Of a DNA stretch of 64,000 bases, positions 32,028-42,125 are shown piece by piece. The translations under genes and the position numbers were made by a program. The DNA lies in contig JASPKZ010002338.1 of the NCBI GenBank assembly GCA_030220185.1, positions 536,501-600,500 on the forward strand, in the 5' to 3' direction. How positions within the stretch are numbered: position 1 is the first letter of the stretch; each line of letters begins with the position of its first letter. The notes beneath the pieces were generated by a model. That model was not told the origin of the DNA, made no database searches, and saw only the letters and a list, made by a program, of their open reading frames with translations. Source of the stretch: Diploptera punctata. Taxonomy: Eukaryota > Arthropoda > Insecta > Blattodea > Blaberidae.

Positions 32028-32380
32028 CCTCAAATTATAGTTAATGTTATTCTCCCACTCATTCTTGGTCTACCAACTGGGCGTTTTCCCTCTGGCTTTG
32101 CTACAAGAAGCTTCCATGCACATCTTTCATTCCCCATTCGTGCCATATGCCCTGCCCACCACAGTCTACGAGACTTAACTGTTCTTATTATATCTGGCTT
32201 CCTATAAAGACCATGTAGTTCATTATTATGTAGTCTTCTCCATTCACCTGTCTGTTCATCTCTCTTTCGTCCAAAAATTTTCCCAGCAACTTTATTCTCA
32301 AATACACGTAATCTCCTTTTCCCTCCTTAAAGTAATAGTTCATGTTTCGCATCCATATAATATGACAGGTAGAATAATAG
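32028..32380 (-). mobile_element. LINE-A 3' end, part 2
   Basis: Minus strand: W-E-N-N-I-N-Y, G-R-P-R-M-S-W type, C-T-R-G-H-M-A-R-M-type and E-W-R-R-L-H-N-N-E-L-H, up to Y-G-C-E-T-W. It breaks into a TA run at 32381. The frame is damaged (GHMAR segment, F-G-R/K-I region). Confidence 0.85.

Positions 32381-32420
<40 letters not shown>
32381..32420. repeat. (TA)n microsatellite
   Basis: About 20 TA units at the 5' edge of the LINE-A fragment. Confidence 0.97.
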
Positions 32421-32423
<3 letters not shown>

Positions 32424-32469
32424 TCAGTTTAACCCGTAAATACGAAACAAATTCATAAACGTTTATCTC

Positions 32470-32472
<3 letters not shown>

Positions 32473-32525
<53 letters not shown>

Positions 32526-32537
32526 TCTCTCTCTCAC
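32473..32537. repeat. (CT)n microsatellite
   Basis: CT run with two interruptions (TCTCTTTCTC and CTATCTCT). Confidence 0.95.
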
Positions 32538-32624
32538 TTATATTTCAATTACTCTTTTCATATATAAAACAACTGAAGTAAGTGAAAATTAAAAAAAACA
32601 GTTATACCTTATAATTTGACATTA

Positions 32625-33505
32625 AGTCTTTAGAGAATGAGGAAGGGTTTACAACTGAATGGTATTAATAAGCTGTTAGTTTATGCTGATGATGTAGTAT
32701 TGTTGGCCGATAGCGAGGAGATACTAAAGGACAACACGCACACACTATTTAGTAACACTAAGAACTTAGGACTGGAAGTAAATATCAATAAAACTAAATA
32801 TATGGTCACACGTAGAAATACATTATATGATGGAAATGGACAGCTAATGACAAATTAGGGAAATTTTGAGGAAGTGGCTGAATTCAAATACCTAGGAACA
32901 ATAATCACAAATAGGAATGAGATGCACAAAGAAATTAAACATAGGCTCAATTCTGGAAATGCGTGCTATTATGCATTGCAGAGGCTCTTGATGTCCCAAC
33001 TCCTTTCAAAAAACGTTAAACTGAAAATATACAAAACTATTATTCTACCAGTTATATTATATGGGTGCGAAACATGGACTCTTACTTTAAGACAGGAAAG
33101 GAGATTACAAGTATTTGAGAATAAAGTACTTAGGAAAAATTTTGGACCAAAGAGAGATGAACAGACAGATGAATGGAGAAGACTACACAACAATGAACTA
33201 CATGTTCTTTATAGGAAGCCAGATATAATAACAGTTAAGTCTCGTAGACTGCGATGGGCAGGACATGTTGCGCGTATGGGGAATGAAAGACTTGCATGGA
33301 GGCTTCTTGTGGGAAAGCCAGAGGGAAAACGCCCAGTTGGTAGACCAAGAATGAGTTGGGAGAATAACATTAACTATGATTTGAGGGAAGTAGATTATAC
33401 AGGGAATGATTGGAAAGCATTAGCTCACGATAGGGATGTATGGAGAGCTTATGTCCGCGCGGCCATGTACCTACGGGTTCGATAGTGCCAGTGAGTAAGT
33501 AAGTA
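32625..33505 (+). mobile_element. LINE-A copy, nearly intact C-terminal half
   Basis: The same frame covers 32637-32858 and 32874-33485. One nonsense codon (TAG at 32856-32858, from a G-to-T change in a GAG codon by comparison with 6306) separates them. Contents in order: V-Y-A-D-D-V-V-L-L, N-K-T-K-Y-M-V-T, F-K-Y-L-G-T-I-I-T-N, Y-G-C-E-T-W-T-L, R-W-A-G-H-V-A-R-M, V-G-R-P-R-M and a stop at 33483. The tail is GAGTAAGTAAGTA. It is the best template in the window for LINE-A. Confidence 0.95.
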
Positions 33506-33778
33506 ATTTGACAAAATACTAATAATAAATCAGTAGGCCTAAACATAAAAAAGCTGCACATTATTATTATAATTTTAGCTGTTGTAATTTATATAATGAT
33601 TATATTAGTTATAAACTGGATGATGTTTCTCTTGAGGCCGAAACAGGTCAACAAATGGCCTAAATTCGTGAATGTACTATGATGATGATAATTTTAATAA
33701 TCGGTTTCTTCTTGAAGGACAATTAATTGAAGTTGCATGAACAATTGCACCTGCTATTATAAATAAAAACATAAAAAA
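33506..33778. other. No recognised feature
   Basis: AT-rich. The phrase CATAAAAAAGCTGCACATTAT occurs at 33546 and again at 33770, a short direct repeat of about 20 bp. Confidence 0.5.
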
Positions 33779-33980
33779 GCTGCACATTATATACGCACTC
33801 TCTAATATACCCCCAGCCTTCTCTCAGAATCTATCTCTCACTTGGGTTAAATCTTTACGGTTTCTCTTGCTAGAACATGGAATTCTCTTCCACCCTATGT
33901 CAGAGACTGCGAAACTTTATCATCTTTCAGAAACAAATTAAAAATAAAATTATTAACAGGAACGTCTCACTAATATTACT
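33779..33980 (+). mobile_element. CR1/L2-like ORF2 C-terminal relic
   Basis: A frame near 33866-33960 reads R-T-W-N-S-L-P-P-Y-V-R-D-C and S-F-R-N-K-L-K. This matches in pattern the last residues of the complete LINE-D ORF2 (R-S-W-N-L-L-P-Q-D-I-R-G-C...F-K-S-R-L). No longer open as a whole. Confidence 0.7.
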
Positions 33981-34104
33981 TTTTAACTATTAATAATTTC
34001 ATTTTTAATTTTTAATATAAATAGTATTAAGATTTGTCAATATATTTACTTGATGTCTTGTATAATAAGCGATAGATTAATTCATTATAGTTTATTACTT
34101 TCTT

Positions 34105-34745
34105 TGTATATTTTTTTCTTTTAAATATCTGAAAATAAAACCAAATTCATGGCAATCACTGGAAAGGGACTTTCGAGAGTAAAAATAATAATAAATAATA
34201 AACCAATAGAACAAGTAACACACTTTAATTATTTAGGTAATAATATATCACAGTTTCATAATCAAAAAGATGTGGAAACAAATTTAGAAAAATATAACAG
34301 ATTAAATGGTATAATTAGGAGAAATTTTGGAAAACAAATGAGGAAAGAAATCCAATTGAGATTTCATAATGCCATAGTCAAACCTGCTCTACTATACGGA
34401 AGTGAATGCTGGACACTTCGAGCAAAAGATAAATCCCGCATTAATAGTTCACAAATGAGATTCCTCCGATCACTAACTGGAGTAACATTAAGGGATAGAA
34501 TGAAAAGTGATGAGATAATGATGCAGTGGAATAGTAGGGAAATGATTGAACATATACAAAAGTATCAGATTAAATGGTTCCAACAAGTCCAGAGAATGTC
34601 AAATTCCCGTTTACCAAAGATGATTTACCATCTCAACCCTAAAGGCAAAAGAGACCTCGGAAGACCCTTCAACCGATGGAAAGATCAGTTTTTGTAGTCG
34701 CAGAACGGGCATCATCACCCAATACTGCATTCGGAAGAAGAAGAT
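34105..34745 (+). mobile_element. LINE-B RT C-terminal copy, open
   Basis: A frame of 182 codons, 34149-34697. It has F-N-Y-L-G-N-N-I-S, L-L-Y-G-S-E-C-W-T-L, M-R-F-L-R-S-L-T-G, I-K-W-F-Q-Q-V-Q-R-M and G-R-P-F-N-R-W-K-D-Q-F-L then stop. The tail is GAAGAAGAAG. It is uninterrupted over the preserved region; RT core and endonuclease are missing (5'-truncated). Confidence 0.93.
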
Positions 34746-34859
34746 TTTTTCTTTTTTTTTTTTTGCAAAGTAGATTCGAGCTGTTATTCCTTTGAGTATA
34801 CATTCTTCCATGAGATTTAATTTTAATTGTATTTAATTTTATTGTATTGTATAGACATT

Positions 34860-34995
34860 ATTGTTCAGTTTGACAGATAATTAATTGTTTAGTATGTACT
34901 ATTATTTTAATTTTTTGTATCTATATGTAACATACGTGTTGTCCTGGTGAGTGGAAGAGAAGGTCACATGACCTTAAATAAATATATTCTACTAT
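34860..34995 (+). mobile_element. CR1/L2-like LINE 3' UTR fragment
   Basis: TGTAACATACGTGTTGTCCTGG, GAGTGGAAGAGAAGG and ACCTTAAATAAATAT resemble the LINE-D 3' UTR at 54735-54790 and the fragment at 16805. Confidence 0.5.
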
Positions 34996-35052
34996 ATTTT
35001 TTCCGTTGATACAAAAAATATAAACATCCGTGGAAATTATAACAAAATGTTG

Positions 35053-35346
35053 TTATCCATCCATCCATAGTAAATCTGTCCGAGGGCAGGTCTTTCACTG
35101 CAATCATAGCATTTTCATTCTTGCAGCTTTACTAGGGAATTGTAGGTGTAGTAGCTTCCCACACCGGTGAAGGATAATGATGATGGCCATATGATTTCGG
35201 GGACCGTTTGGGCCTTAAAGTTTTCCTGACATTGGTCTTACAGGTGAGGAAAAACCTCACCCGGGAAAAATGCCCCAACCGGGGATCGAACCCGGGCCCG
35301 CTGCGTGACAAGGCAGCACGCTACCTCGAGGCCACAGCGGCGGACA
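35053..35346 (-). mobile_element. SINE-2 copy
   Basis: Complete in reverse orientation: CCATCCATCCATAG tail, GCTTCCCACACCGG, GACCGTTTGGGCC, GGGGATCGAACCCGGGCC (box B) and CACAGCGGCGGAC. Confidence 0.93.
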
Positions 35347-35854
35347 GTAAATTAGTAGTCCTAAACATTATTGAAGATGGTGGAACACATAAACACGCCA
35401 TGATGTTTGTCTCTCTCAGTGGTAGGAAGTAGCGGGCGGGCGGTGCCGCCGTAGAGTAAACAAGTAGCTGGGGTATCGATATCGCGTATCATATTTAACC
35501 CTGAATTTCACGGAGTCAACTTCATTACCTGAACAAGTTTGTTTAGCGCGAACAATATAAACACACACAAACTTAATCTCTTCCCACAGATAATAGAGCG
35601 AAGAGTTTCTACTGTGAAGTAAACAAAATGAGAAGAATAGTGGTTTTATATATTTTCAGTTTAACGTTTTTTTGAAAGGAGTTTGGACGTCAAGAGTCGC
35701 TGTAATGCATAACAGCACGCAATTCCAGAATTGAGCCTATGTTTAATTTCTTTGTGCATCTCATTCTTGTTTGTGATTATTCTTCCTAAGTATTTGAAGT
35801 GTTTTGTTTCGTATAATGCATATTAACACTACATTATTATGTATTTCAATAAAG

Positions 35855-35902
<48 letters not shown>

Positions 35903-35950
35903 ATATATAAGGACATACAGCAGGCTCATCGTCCCTGCAAAATTTTAGGA
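35347..35950. other. No gene; contains Rep-8 copy 2 and a (TA)n run
   Basis: 35575-35640 is the inverted partner of 29095-29165 (AGAGCGAAGAGTTTCTACTG). A TA run lies at 35857-35906. The rest shows nothing I recognise. Confidence 0.6.
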
Positions 35951-35954
35951 CTCT

Positions 35955-36090
35955 AGCAAATTACATTTTTGCGCGACACTGCGTTTTGTCGTACTTACAG
36001 CAATGGCGACCATGATTAAAAGTTCAACTTCCTATATTTCGGGGTTGCCAACCTAAATAACAATACTGTAATAAAATTACTATACTGTAA
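35955..36090 (-). repeat. Rep-6 copy 2
   Basis: Inverted relative to 9405-9530 (CAATGGCGACCATGATT, GGGTTGCCAACCTAAATAA). Confidence 0.6.
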
Positions 36091-36093
36091 TAT

Positions 36094-36330
36094 GAATGGG
36101 GAATGAAATACGTGCATGGAAGCTTCTTGTAGGAAAACCAGAGGAAAAACGCCCAGTCGGTAGACCAAGAATGAGGTGGTAGAATAACATTAACCATGAT
36201 TTGAGGGAAGTAGATTATACAGGTGATGATTGGAAAACATTAGCTCAGGATAGCGATATATGGAGAGCTTATGTCCGTGCGGCCATGAACCTACGGGTTC
36301 GATAGTGCCAGTGAGTAAGTAAGTACAAGT
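36094..36330 (+). mobile_element. LINE-A 3' end, short
   Basis: Starts at GAATGGGGAATGAAATACG, the G-N-E-I-R-A-W position. It covers G-R-P-R-M-R-W, N-I-N-H-D-L-R-E and the M-N-L-R-V-R stop plus the GTAAGTAAGTA tail. Its 5' breakpoint coincides within a few bases with that of 45418. Confidence 0.93.
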
Positions 36331-36769
36331 GACAGGCCTGTGAAACTTCTACAATCCTTCAATGTAGTACCCAACATTGTCTACAGCTACGTGTAGATCA
36401 GATACATCAATATGTCACATGTGTACAAGACAGGGAGTTACGGAGGACCTCTATGAATGAAACAAGAAACTGACTTCGGTTTGAAGCAGTCCAAAATTAG
36501 TTAGGCCTACTTGATTGACTAATTAATTGTTAAACCTACGCTATGAATGTGTAAACAGTCATTTGCATCATTACGTGTATCAGTGAAACAAATTACAGTC
36601 GTTCTAATCACGTCTGCCAATTCATAAAATGAAATATGTATTACGACATACTGCATTTTGTCAATTAGCAGTCATAAATGTTATAAAACTGACCTATGAT
36701 ATACAAAATGTACTGAGATATGAAAGTATGATAGCTTATTTTATTTACATATAAAGTTAAATAGACTAT
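36331..36769. other. No recognised feature
   Basis: AT-rich without a repeat partner that I can see. Confidence 0.5.
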
Positions 36770-37515
36770 TTAACTCATGCCCCAAATGGGAGTCAATGAT
36801 CAATCACGTTACAATAATTTTTGTTTTACAACCAATCAGAGTCGTGTTTCACGAAATATTTATCAGTGTTATAATTACCATATTAAAGAAGACTCCTCCT
36901 TTTTAATATTCTGAACAGGTCTGACCATTATTTTGCAGTGACTGACTCTCTACGAAATAAGGCTACCAGATTGTATATATAGTGCATGAATGTCAACACT
37001 TGCCGCATGCGGGAGTTAATATAAAAACATTTGTAGCAATTGATTATGCCACCAAAAAAAGAAAACACTGTTTGCACTTTCTTAAATGTATTTTTTCCCA
37101 GGTAACAATCCACAAAAATATAATTGTCATATTTACATCATACGACATCAGAAATGAATTAATATACAGTTTGATGTGTTTCATTTTTTCTCCAGTAGAA
37201 AGCATTCTTGCAATATAGCGTTCCTTTGGCAATAAATAGTATGATCTGGTTGCAGTGATAAACAAAAGAAGCAGATGAAGCGTACCTATCGCTTCTCATT
37301 TGTTTTCAAACATCGCCGTTTACATTAAATATATAAATATTTTAAAATAACTATAGTTAAATAATGATTTCTGAGTATACAGCTTAATTTTATTCGTTAA
37401 ATAGTCCTAACAAATGCCACTCTTGATTTCCAAATTCTCTAGATAAATTCACTCCTTACTTCGTGAGTCCTGAATTTATCGATAATTTGGAAATCACTCG
37501 TGGCATTACTTATGA
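36770..37515 (-). repeat. Rep-1 copy, most complete
   Basis: About 746 bp from GACTATTTAACTCATGCCCC to GTGGCATTACTTATGATA. It includes all blocks: two CCAATCA boxes, CAGATTGTATATATAGTGC, the AGAAAGCATTCTTGC block and the hairpin at about 37415-37505. Frames inside are not shared among copies. Confidence 0.92.
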
Positions 37516-37574
37516 TAAATAAAAAAATAAAATTAGGGAAAATAGTGATATAATTACACGACATGTAGTTTTGT

Positions 37575-38096
37575 TAGCGAGTGAGTAGAAGATATATAGA
37601 TATGAAGAAAGCTTTTGATAGAGTACAGCTTGAAGATGCTGTACATATCTTGAGAGAGAATGCAATTCCTAATGAACTGATTACAGCAATAATATCAATT
37701 AACTCACACTGCAAAACAGTAATCAAAGTAAAAGAACAGCAAACTGAAGAAATAGCCCTCACAAAGGGCATCAGGCAGGGTGACTCTTTAAGTCCATTCT
37801 TATTTAATATTATAACGGATAAAATTATTGAAAACATACCACCACGTTTTGGTTATAAAATGGGAAACACTAGATCTCAGTTAACATGTTACGCAGATGA
37901 TGTCGTTCTGCTTTCAGAATCTGTAGATAATTTACAAAGATCTTTACATCAATTTAATATAAATGCCAGAAAATACAATATGGAAATTAACACGAATAAG
38001 ACAAAATGCTTAACAATATCAAAAGAACCAGTAAGATGCAAATTAGAAGTGAGAAGCATAATTATAGAACAAGTGTCAGAATTTAATTATTTAGGT
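37575..38096 (+). mobile_element. LINE-B RT, part 1
   Basis: Frame 37581-38105: M-K-K-A-F-D-R-V (RT block 3, one catalytic D), G-I-R-Q-G-D-S-L-S-P-F-L-F, Y-A-D-D-V-V-L-L (catalytic DD), N-K-T-K-C-L and F-N-Y-L-G. The original frame is open until a SINE-1 insertion. Continues at 38401. Confidence 0.93.
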
Positions 38097-38400
38097 ATAA
38101 AGTAAAATGATCCCACAACAGGCCCGGAGGCCCTTGGGGTAGTACGAGGTTAACGCTCCCACTTTTTCTAGACAATCGGCACTTTATGTCAGCCGGGTTG
38201 TCAGCCCTGCGTGACGGCCGCCTTTACCCCCAGAACAAGCGTCTGGTACTCATTTCCGTTAGAGGCTGAGTCGACCCCAGGACCAAAGTGCCGCCAGAGG
38301 GTTTGGGTCAGTTTAAAAATCCTGACCCCAACGGGACTTGAACCCTCGACTCTCCGGCTTGTAGCTCAGTGCCTTAACCACTACGCTACGGCGTGCCCCC
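38097..38400 (-). mobile_element. SINE-1 insertion with 12-bp TSD
   Basis: Bounded by AATTATTTAGGT at 38085-38096 and 38401-38412. Minus-strand head: CACGCCGTAGCGTAGTGGTT (box A) and GAGGGTTCAAGTCCCG (box B). It splits the LINE-B gene at its N-Y-L-G motif. Confidence 0.96.
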
Positions 38401-38925
38401 AATTATTTAGGTGTATTAATAACAAACACTGAAATTTTAATAAAATAAGTAAAGAAACAAGCTGATAAAGCAGCACAAATATCAGGGTATATGAAAGATT
38501 TAATTTGGCGCAACAAACATATGTCAAGAGAAAGCAAAACCCGCATATACAAAACGGTAGTTCGACCAGTTGTCTTATTTGGAGGAGAAACTAGGGCCGA
38601 TACAACAAAAACTAAACAAATAATAATCACATGCGAAATGAAAATCTTAAGAACTATTCAGGGGAAAACATTATTTGATAAAATATCACAACACAGAAAT
38701 TAGGGACAAATGCCATATTCAAGACATAACGAAAAATATGATAGATAGACGAACATATTGGAAGGGTCATATAGAAAGAATGGAAGAAAACCGGCTTGCA
38801 AAAAGAGCTAAAGAAGATAGACCAATGGATAGAAAGTGAATGCACATCCAATACTTCCTCCGAGGAGTGATTTTGGAAATAAACAGGATGAAAATCCTAC
38901 AAATTAAGTTTAAGAAGAAGAAGAA
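38401..38925 (+). mobile_element. LINE-B RT, part 2
   Basis: Resumes N-Y-L-G-V-L-I-T-N and continues through Y-K-T-V-V-R-P-V-V-L-F-G-G-E-T to M-K-I-L-R-T-I-Q-G-K-T. Frame shifts near 38690 precede W-K-G-H-I-E-R-M-E-E-N-R-L, and it ends in an AAGAAGAAGAAG tail at about 38920. The dead 3' half lies 160 bp upstream of the tutl exon. Confidence 0.9.
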
Positions 38926-39085
38926 TATGTACTTACATTCCACTCTCCTCTCAGTTTATCTTGGTGTTATGACCGCTTGCGCCTCTAGCTGCAATAATGC
39001 ATTCATTAATATAACTTTAAATTCAAGTGATGAAGACATAAAGTGTTGAATTTAGACTGACGACAGGTTGTTATTGTTGTTGCAG

Positions 39086-39237
39086 GTGATGTTATTGACG
39101 GCGCTCTAACAGTGACTATGGAAACAGAGGGATGGGCTTGCGCGCGGACCAAGTGGTCAAGTGGTGTCGCCAGGCAGTGACCTTTCTCCACACGCTTGCC
39201 TTCTCTCATGTCTGTCTACTGCTGCTCGCCTCCCCAG
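39086..39237 (+). CDS. tutl: Turtle-like Ig receptor, first coding exon (CDS 39132-39237)
   Basis: The CDS starts at ATG 39132 and encodes 35 residues plus one base. M-G-L-R-A-D leads to W-C-R and a hydrophobic run ending C-L-L-L-L-A-S-P, a signal peptide. The exon ends at CCCCAG|GTACTC in phase 1, which matches the phase of exon 2 (45748). Splicing gives S-P-G-L-C-H-Q-D-A-V. A possible acceptor GTTGTTGCAG ends at 39085, so a 5' untranslated exon may lie upstream. Two short upstream ORFs start at 39089 and 39118. The fly Turtle N-terminus as I remember it also begins M-G-x-x-A-D. Family role: neuronal Ig-superfamily membrane protein in axon guidance and dendrite branching. The donor is weaker than consensus, which limits certainty. 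Confidence 0.62.
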
Positions 39238-39244
39238 GTACTCC

Positions 39245-39246
<2 letters not shown>

Positions 39247-39335
<89 letters not shown>

Positions 39336-39336
39336 G
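39247..39336. repeat. (ATT)n microsatellite at the start of tutl intron 1
   Basis: About 30 units beginning 10 bp after the exon 1 donor. Confidence 0.97.
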
Positions 39337-39765
39337 ATCCTGAGAGCTATGCCAGCGGTAGCATTGCTGCCGATAGGATTACCCATGCCGGACTGGTCGA
39401 ACGTGATAAGCCAAACGAAAAAAGTACCTTGGGCAAAAGAGTGACGATCTTTCACCGTAAAAATACAACCGTCAAGAAATGCGGAAGAACAGTTAAGTCT
39501 CGTAGACTGCGATGGGCAGGACATGTTGCGCGTATGGGGAATAAAAGACGTGCATGGAAACTTCTTGTAGGAAAGCCAGAAGGAAAACGCCCAGTTGGTA
39601 GACCAAGAATGAGGTGGGAGAACAACATTAACTATGATTTGAGGGAAGTAGATTATACAGGGAATGATTGGAAAGCATTAGCTCAGGATAGGGATGTATG
39701 TAGAGTTTATGTGTGCGCGACCATGAAACTACGGGTTCGATAGTGCCAGTGAGTAAGTAAGTAAG
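39337..39765 (+). mobile_element. LINE-A 3' end preceded by an unassigned block
   Basis: 39486-39741 is LINE-A coding (R-T-V-K-S-R-R-L-R-W-A-G-H-V-A-R-M, V-G-R-P-R-M-R-W, M-K-L-R-V-R stop) with tail GAGTAAGTAAGTAAGT. The upstream block 39337-39485 stays in the same open frame (A-G-L-V-E-R-D, R-V-T-I-F-H-R-K). I do not recognise it; it could be part of a LINE subfamily or another repeat. Confidence 0.85.
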
Positions 39766-39809
39766 TATTATTATTATTATTATTATCATTATAATTATCA
39801 TTATTATGG

Positions 39810-39847
<38 letters not shown>
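39766..39847. repeat. Imperfect (ATT)n microsatellite
   Basis: ATT run with ATC and ATG interruptions following the LINE-A tail. Confidence 0.95.
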
Positions 39848-39849
<2 letters not shown>

Positions 39850-39944
39850 CAAATTTCCGCGTTAGAGGATTGCCTCGAGGACGAAGTGATACAGACAATT
39901 AATTTTTAGAATTGATGAAATACATTTTGTAAATACATTTAAAA

Positions 39945-40185
39945 AAATTCAAATTGTAGGCCTAATTGAAGTATTCATACTATAAAGTAGAAATTTTGTA
40001 AATATGGTTTCTTAAAATTGAAATTGATCCTCTAATGGCAGCGATGGCAATTCTAGAAAGATACACCCTGTCCAAATCTAAGGAATTCCAAAATTTGGCT
40101 AAGAATCCTGGTATAGTACCTCTTGCCCCGATCATCAATCCTGAACCAGTTACACTATCTAGTTGGTATTTATCTTTGTAGTAGT
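39945..40185 (+). repeat. Rep-4 copy 2
   Basis: Inverted partner of 15885-16140 (GGCAGCGATGGCAATTCTAG, AAGAATCCTGG, CACTATCTAGTTGGTATTTA). Confidence 0.65.
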
Positions 40186-40404
40186 AGTAGTTTCTCGAGT
40201 TGGCATTTTATTTAATCACACTAATTTATAACTAAGATGATTAGCGTCGTAATTCAAATATGGTCGAGAAAAAGCTGACAAATTATGCTCAGCGTTATTT
40301 CAGATTTGAGCTTATTTTATGTCTCGTACATCTATGATGCAGCACCCAAGATTTTGCTACTCTCCGAAGGAGGTAATTCCCTAATTTTACTCCCCTAGAA
40401 TCCA

Positions 40405-40703
40405 TAGATGGTAGCGTGCTGCCTTGTCTCGCAGCGGACCCGTTCGGGACAGTTTCCTGGGTGAAGTTTTTATCGGGGTTTTTCCTCGTATGTAAGACAA
40501 ATGTCAGGAAGCTTAGAGCCCAACACGGTCCCTGAAAATCATCCGGTCATCATCATTATTGTCATTATCATCATCATTCACCAATGTCGAAAACAACGGG
40601 GAAGCTACCACACATATAATTTCGTAGTAAAGCTGCAAAGCATAGCATGAAAATACTATGATTGCAGTGAAAGACTTGCACCATAGGATTACTATGGATG
40701 GAG
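40405..40703 (+). mobile_element. SINE-2 copy, diverged
   Basis: GGTAGCGTGCTGCCTTGTC, a damaged box B (GACCCGTTCGGGAC, short), GTTTTTATCGGGG, AGACAAATGTCAGGAAG and GCTACCACACA up to ATGGATGG. Older than the others. Confidence 0.85.
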
Positions 40704-41205
40704 AATCCATTGATCATGGCCGGGTTTGAACCCGCAAACCTCGGAACTAGAGGCAAAACGAGGCAAAGTGTTCGCACCAGTTGCCTGGAAAGGTAGGATG
40801 CTTTTGCAGTACAATGCTGGTGCTTCTTGAGCGGAGGAAAAATGCTTGCTGGCGGGAATATGATGTTATCAGTAGCTCTACGTAATATTAAAGAAATATC
40901 TATGTATTGTTGTATGTGCAATCCTAGATGGCTCCGCCGTTTGTGCTTAATGTAGCAATTTCCAGTGGCTATCCTTCTCAGCCGACCAAGAGGTGTACAA
41001 AATATAGGGTGGATTTCTGTTCTCAAATTTGGATTAAGATCGCAACAATTTACTTTCTAAGCGCAAATCGAGAAAACCTACCCATGACTTGGCACTTATC
41101 ACCCTATACTGCTGTTGATCGTCACACGTGGCGGACGGCAGTAGCCAGCAGGTAGGCCAAGACACTTCTAGATCTGACGCGGCATAGTTTTTTATTTAGT
41201 ATAAT
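40704..41205. other. No recognised gene
   Basis: A box-B-like GGGTTTGAACCCGC on the minus strand near 40722 suggests another tRNA-derived relic. The 75-codon frame at 40928-41155 is unassigned. Confidence 0.4.
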
Positions 41206-41320
41206 TTAGCAAGCAACGGGAAGCTACCACACCTGTAATTACCCAGTAAAGCTGCAAGCATAGCATAGAAATACTATGATTGCAGTGAAGGACCTGCCCT
41301 ACGGCAGAACACTGTAAAAA
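41206..41320 (+). mobile_element. SINE-2 3' fragment
   Basis: AGCAACGGGAAGCTACCACACC to GAAGGACCTGCCCTACGGCAGA, the 3' third of the element only. Confidence 0.85.
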
Positions 41321-41837
41321 AAGGAATATTTGTTGAATACCTTAGCTGCATATAGATGTTGACAATACTGGGTCGTGATTACCAGGTTGGGTTCCCGCAC
41401 GTCGCTCAATACTGGAGCCTCGCTCTGAATAAAACAGAGTGACCTTCTGGAGAAAGGTCATGAGGTCACAGTCCTCAGTTCGATTCCCCGTGGCTATAAA
41501 CATCACAGCTTTATGAGCATCGGTCGATCCATTCTTTAAAATAGCCTCATCCATGATTCACCCAATTTACCACAATGCCGGAGGTCACGTGTTCGATTCT
41601 ACATTACATGACCTGACATTTTCTTTATAACCCTGGGATACAGACCCGAATGGCCCATATTTCTTCTAGTTCACAAGGCTCGGATGGAAATCTACATGTG
41701 ATTGATTTTACACTGGCAAACAAAATTAGATTTCTTTCACAAAAACTAAATTGACTGAATCTAGGTATCATTTTTATGCTGAGTTCAAATGTGGTTTCGG
41801 ATTATTCCGTTTGGGAGCTTTTATTTCTTGTAAGTAG
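41321..41837. other. No gene; tRNA-like boxes only
   Basis: CAGTTCGATTCCCCGTGG near 41478 and GGTCACGTGTTCGATTC near 41583 resemble box B. No full SINE is delimited. Confidence 0.4.
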
Positions 41838-42125
41838 TATGGCTCCGTGGCGCAAGCGGTTACACGCTCGCCTCTTACCGCTTGGGTCCCGAGATCGGAC
41901 ACTGCATGTGGGTTTCGTGGTGGACGAAACGGAGCTTGGACAGGCTTTTCTCGGGGTTTTCTTCCATTTTCCCTGCCACAATTTCATTCCACAATTTCTC
42001 CATACTCATCTCATCCGTTTCGTTTCAATTCATTCATGTGCCCTCGTGATGGTGCGTCAGGTGTGGTCGGCCTGGACCTTGTCATTCACAGACCTCTATA
42101 TAACTTACCTCATATAGGTATTCTA
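41838..42125 (+). mobile_element. SINE-4 copy, long
   Basis: GGCTCCGTGGCGCAAGCGG (box A), GGGTCCCGAGATCGG and GGGTTTCGTGGTGGACGAAAC as in 20279. The body extends to about 42125 with CTTCCATTTTCCCTGCC and CAGGTGTGGTCGGCCTGG. The box B is degraded. Confidence 0.75.

Noticed and set aside
39132..39743. A 203-codon ORF with a poly-isoleucine stretch and a LINE end
   Set aside because: Only the first 35 codons are real (tutl exon 1). The rest is intron: donor at 39238, ATT microsatellite, then LINE-A coding that happens to be in frame.
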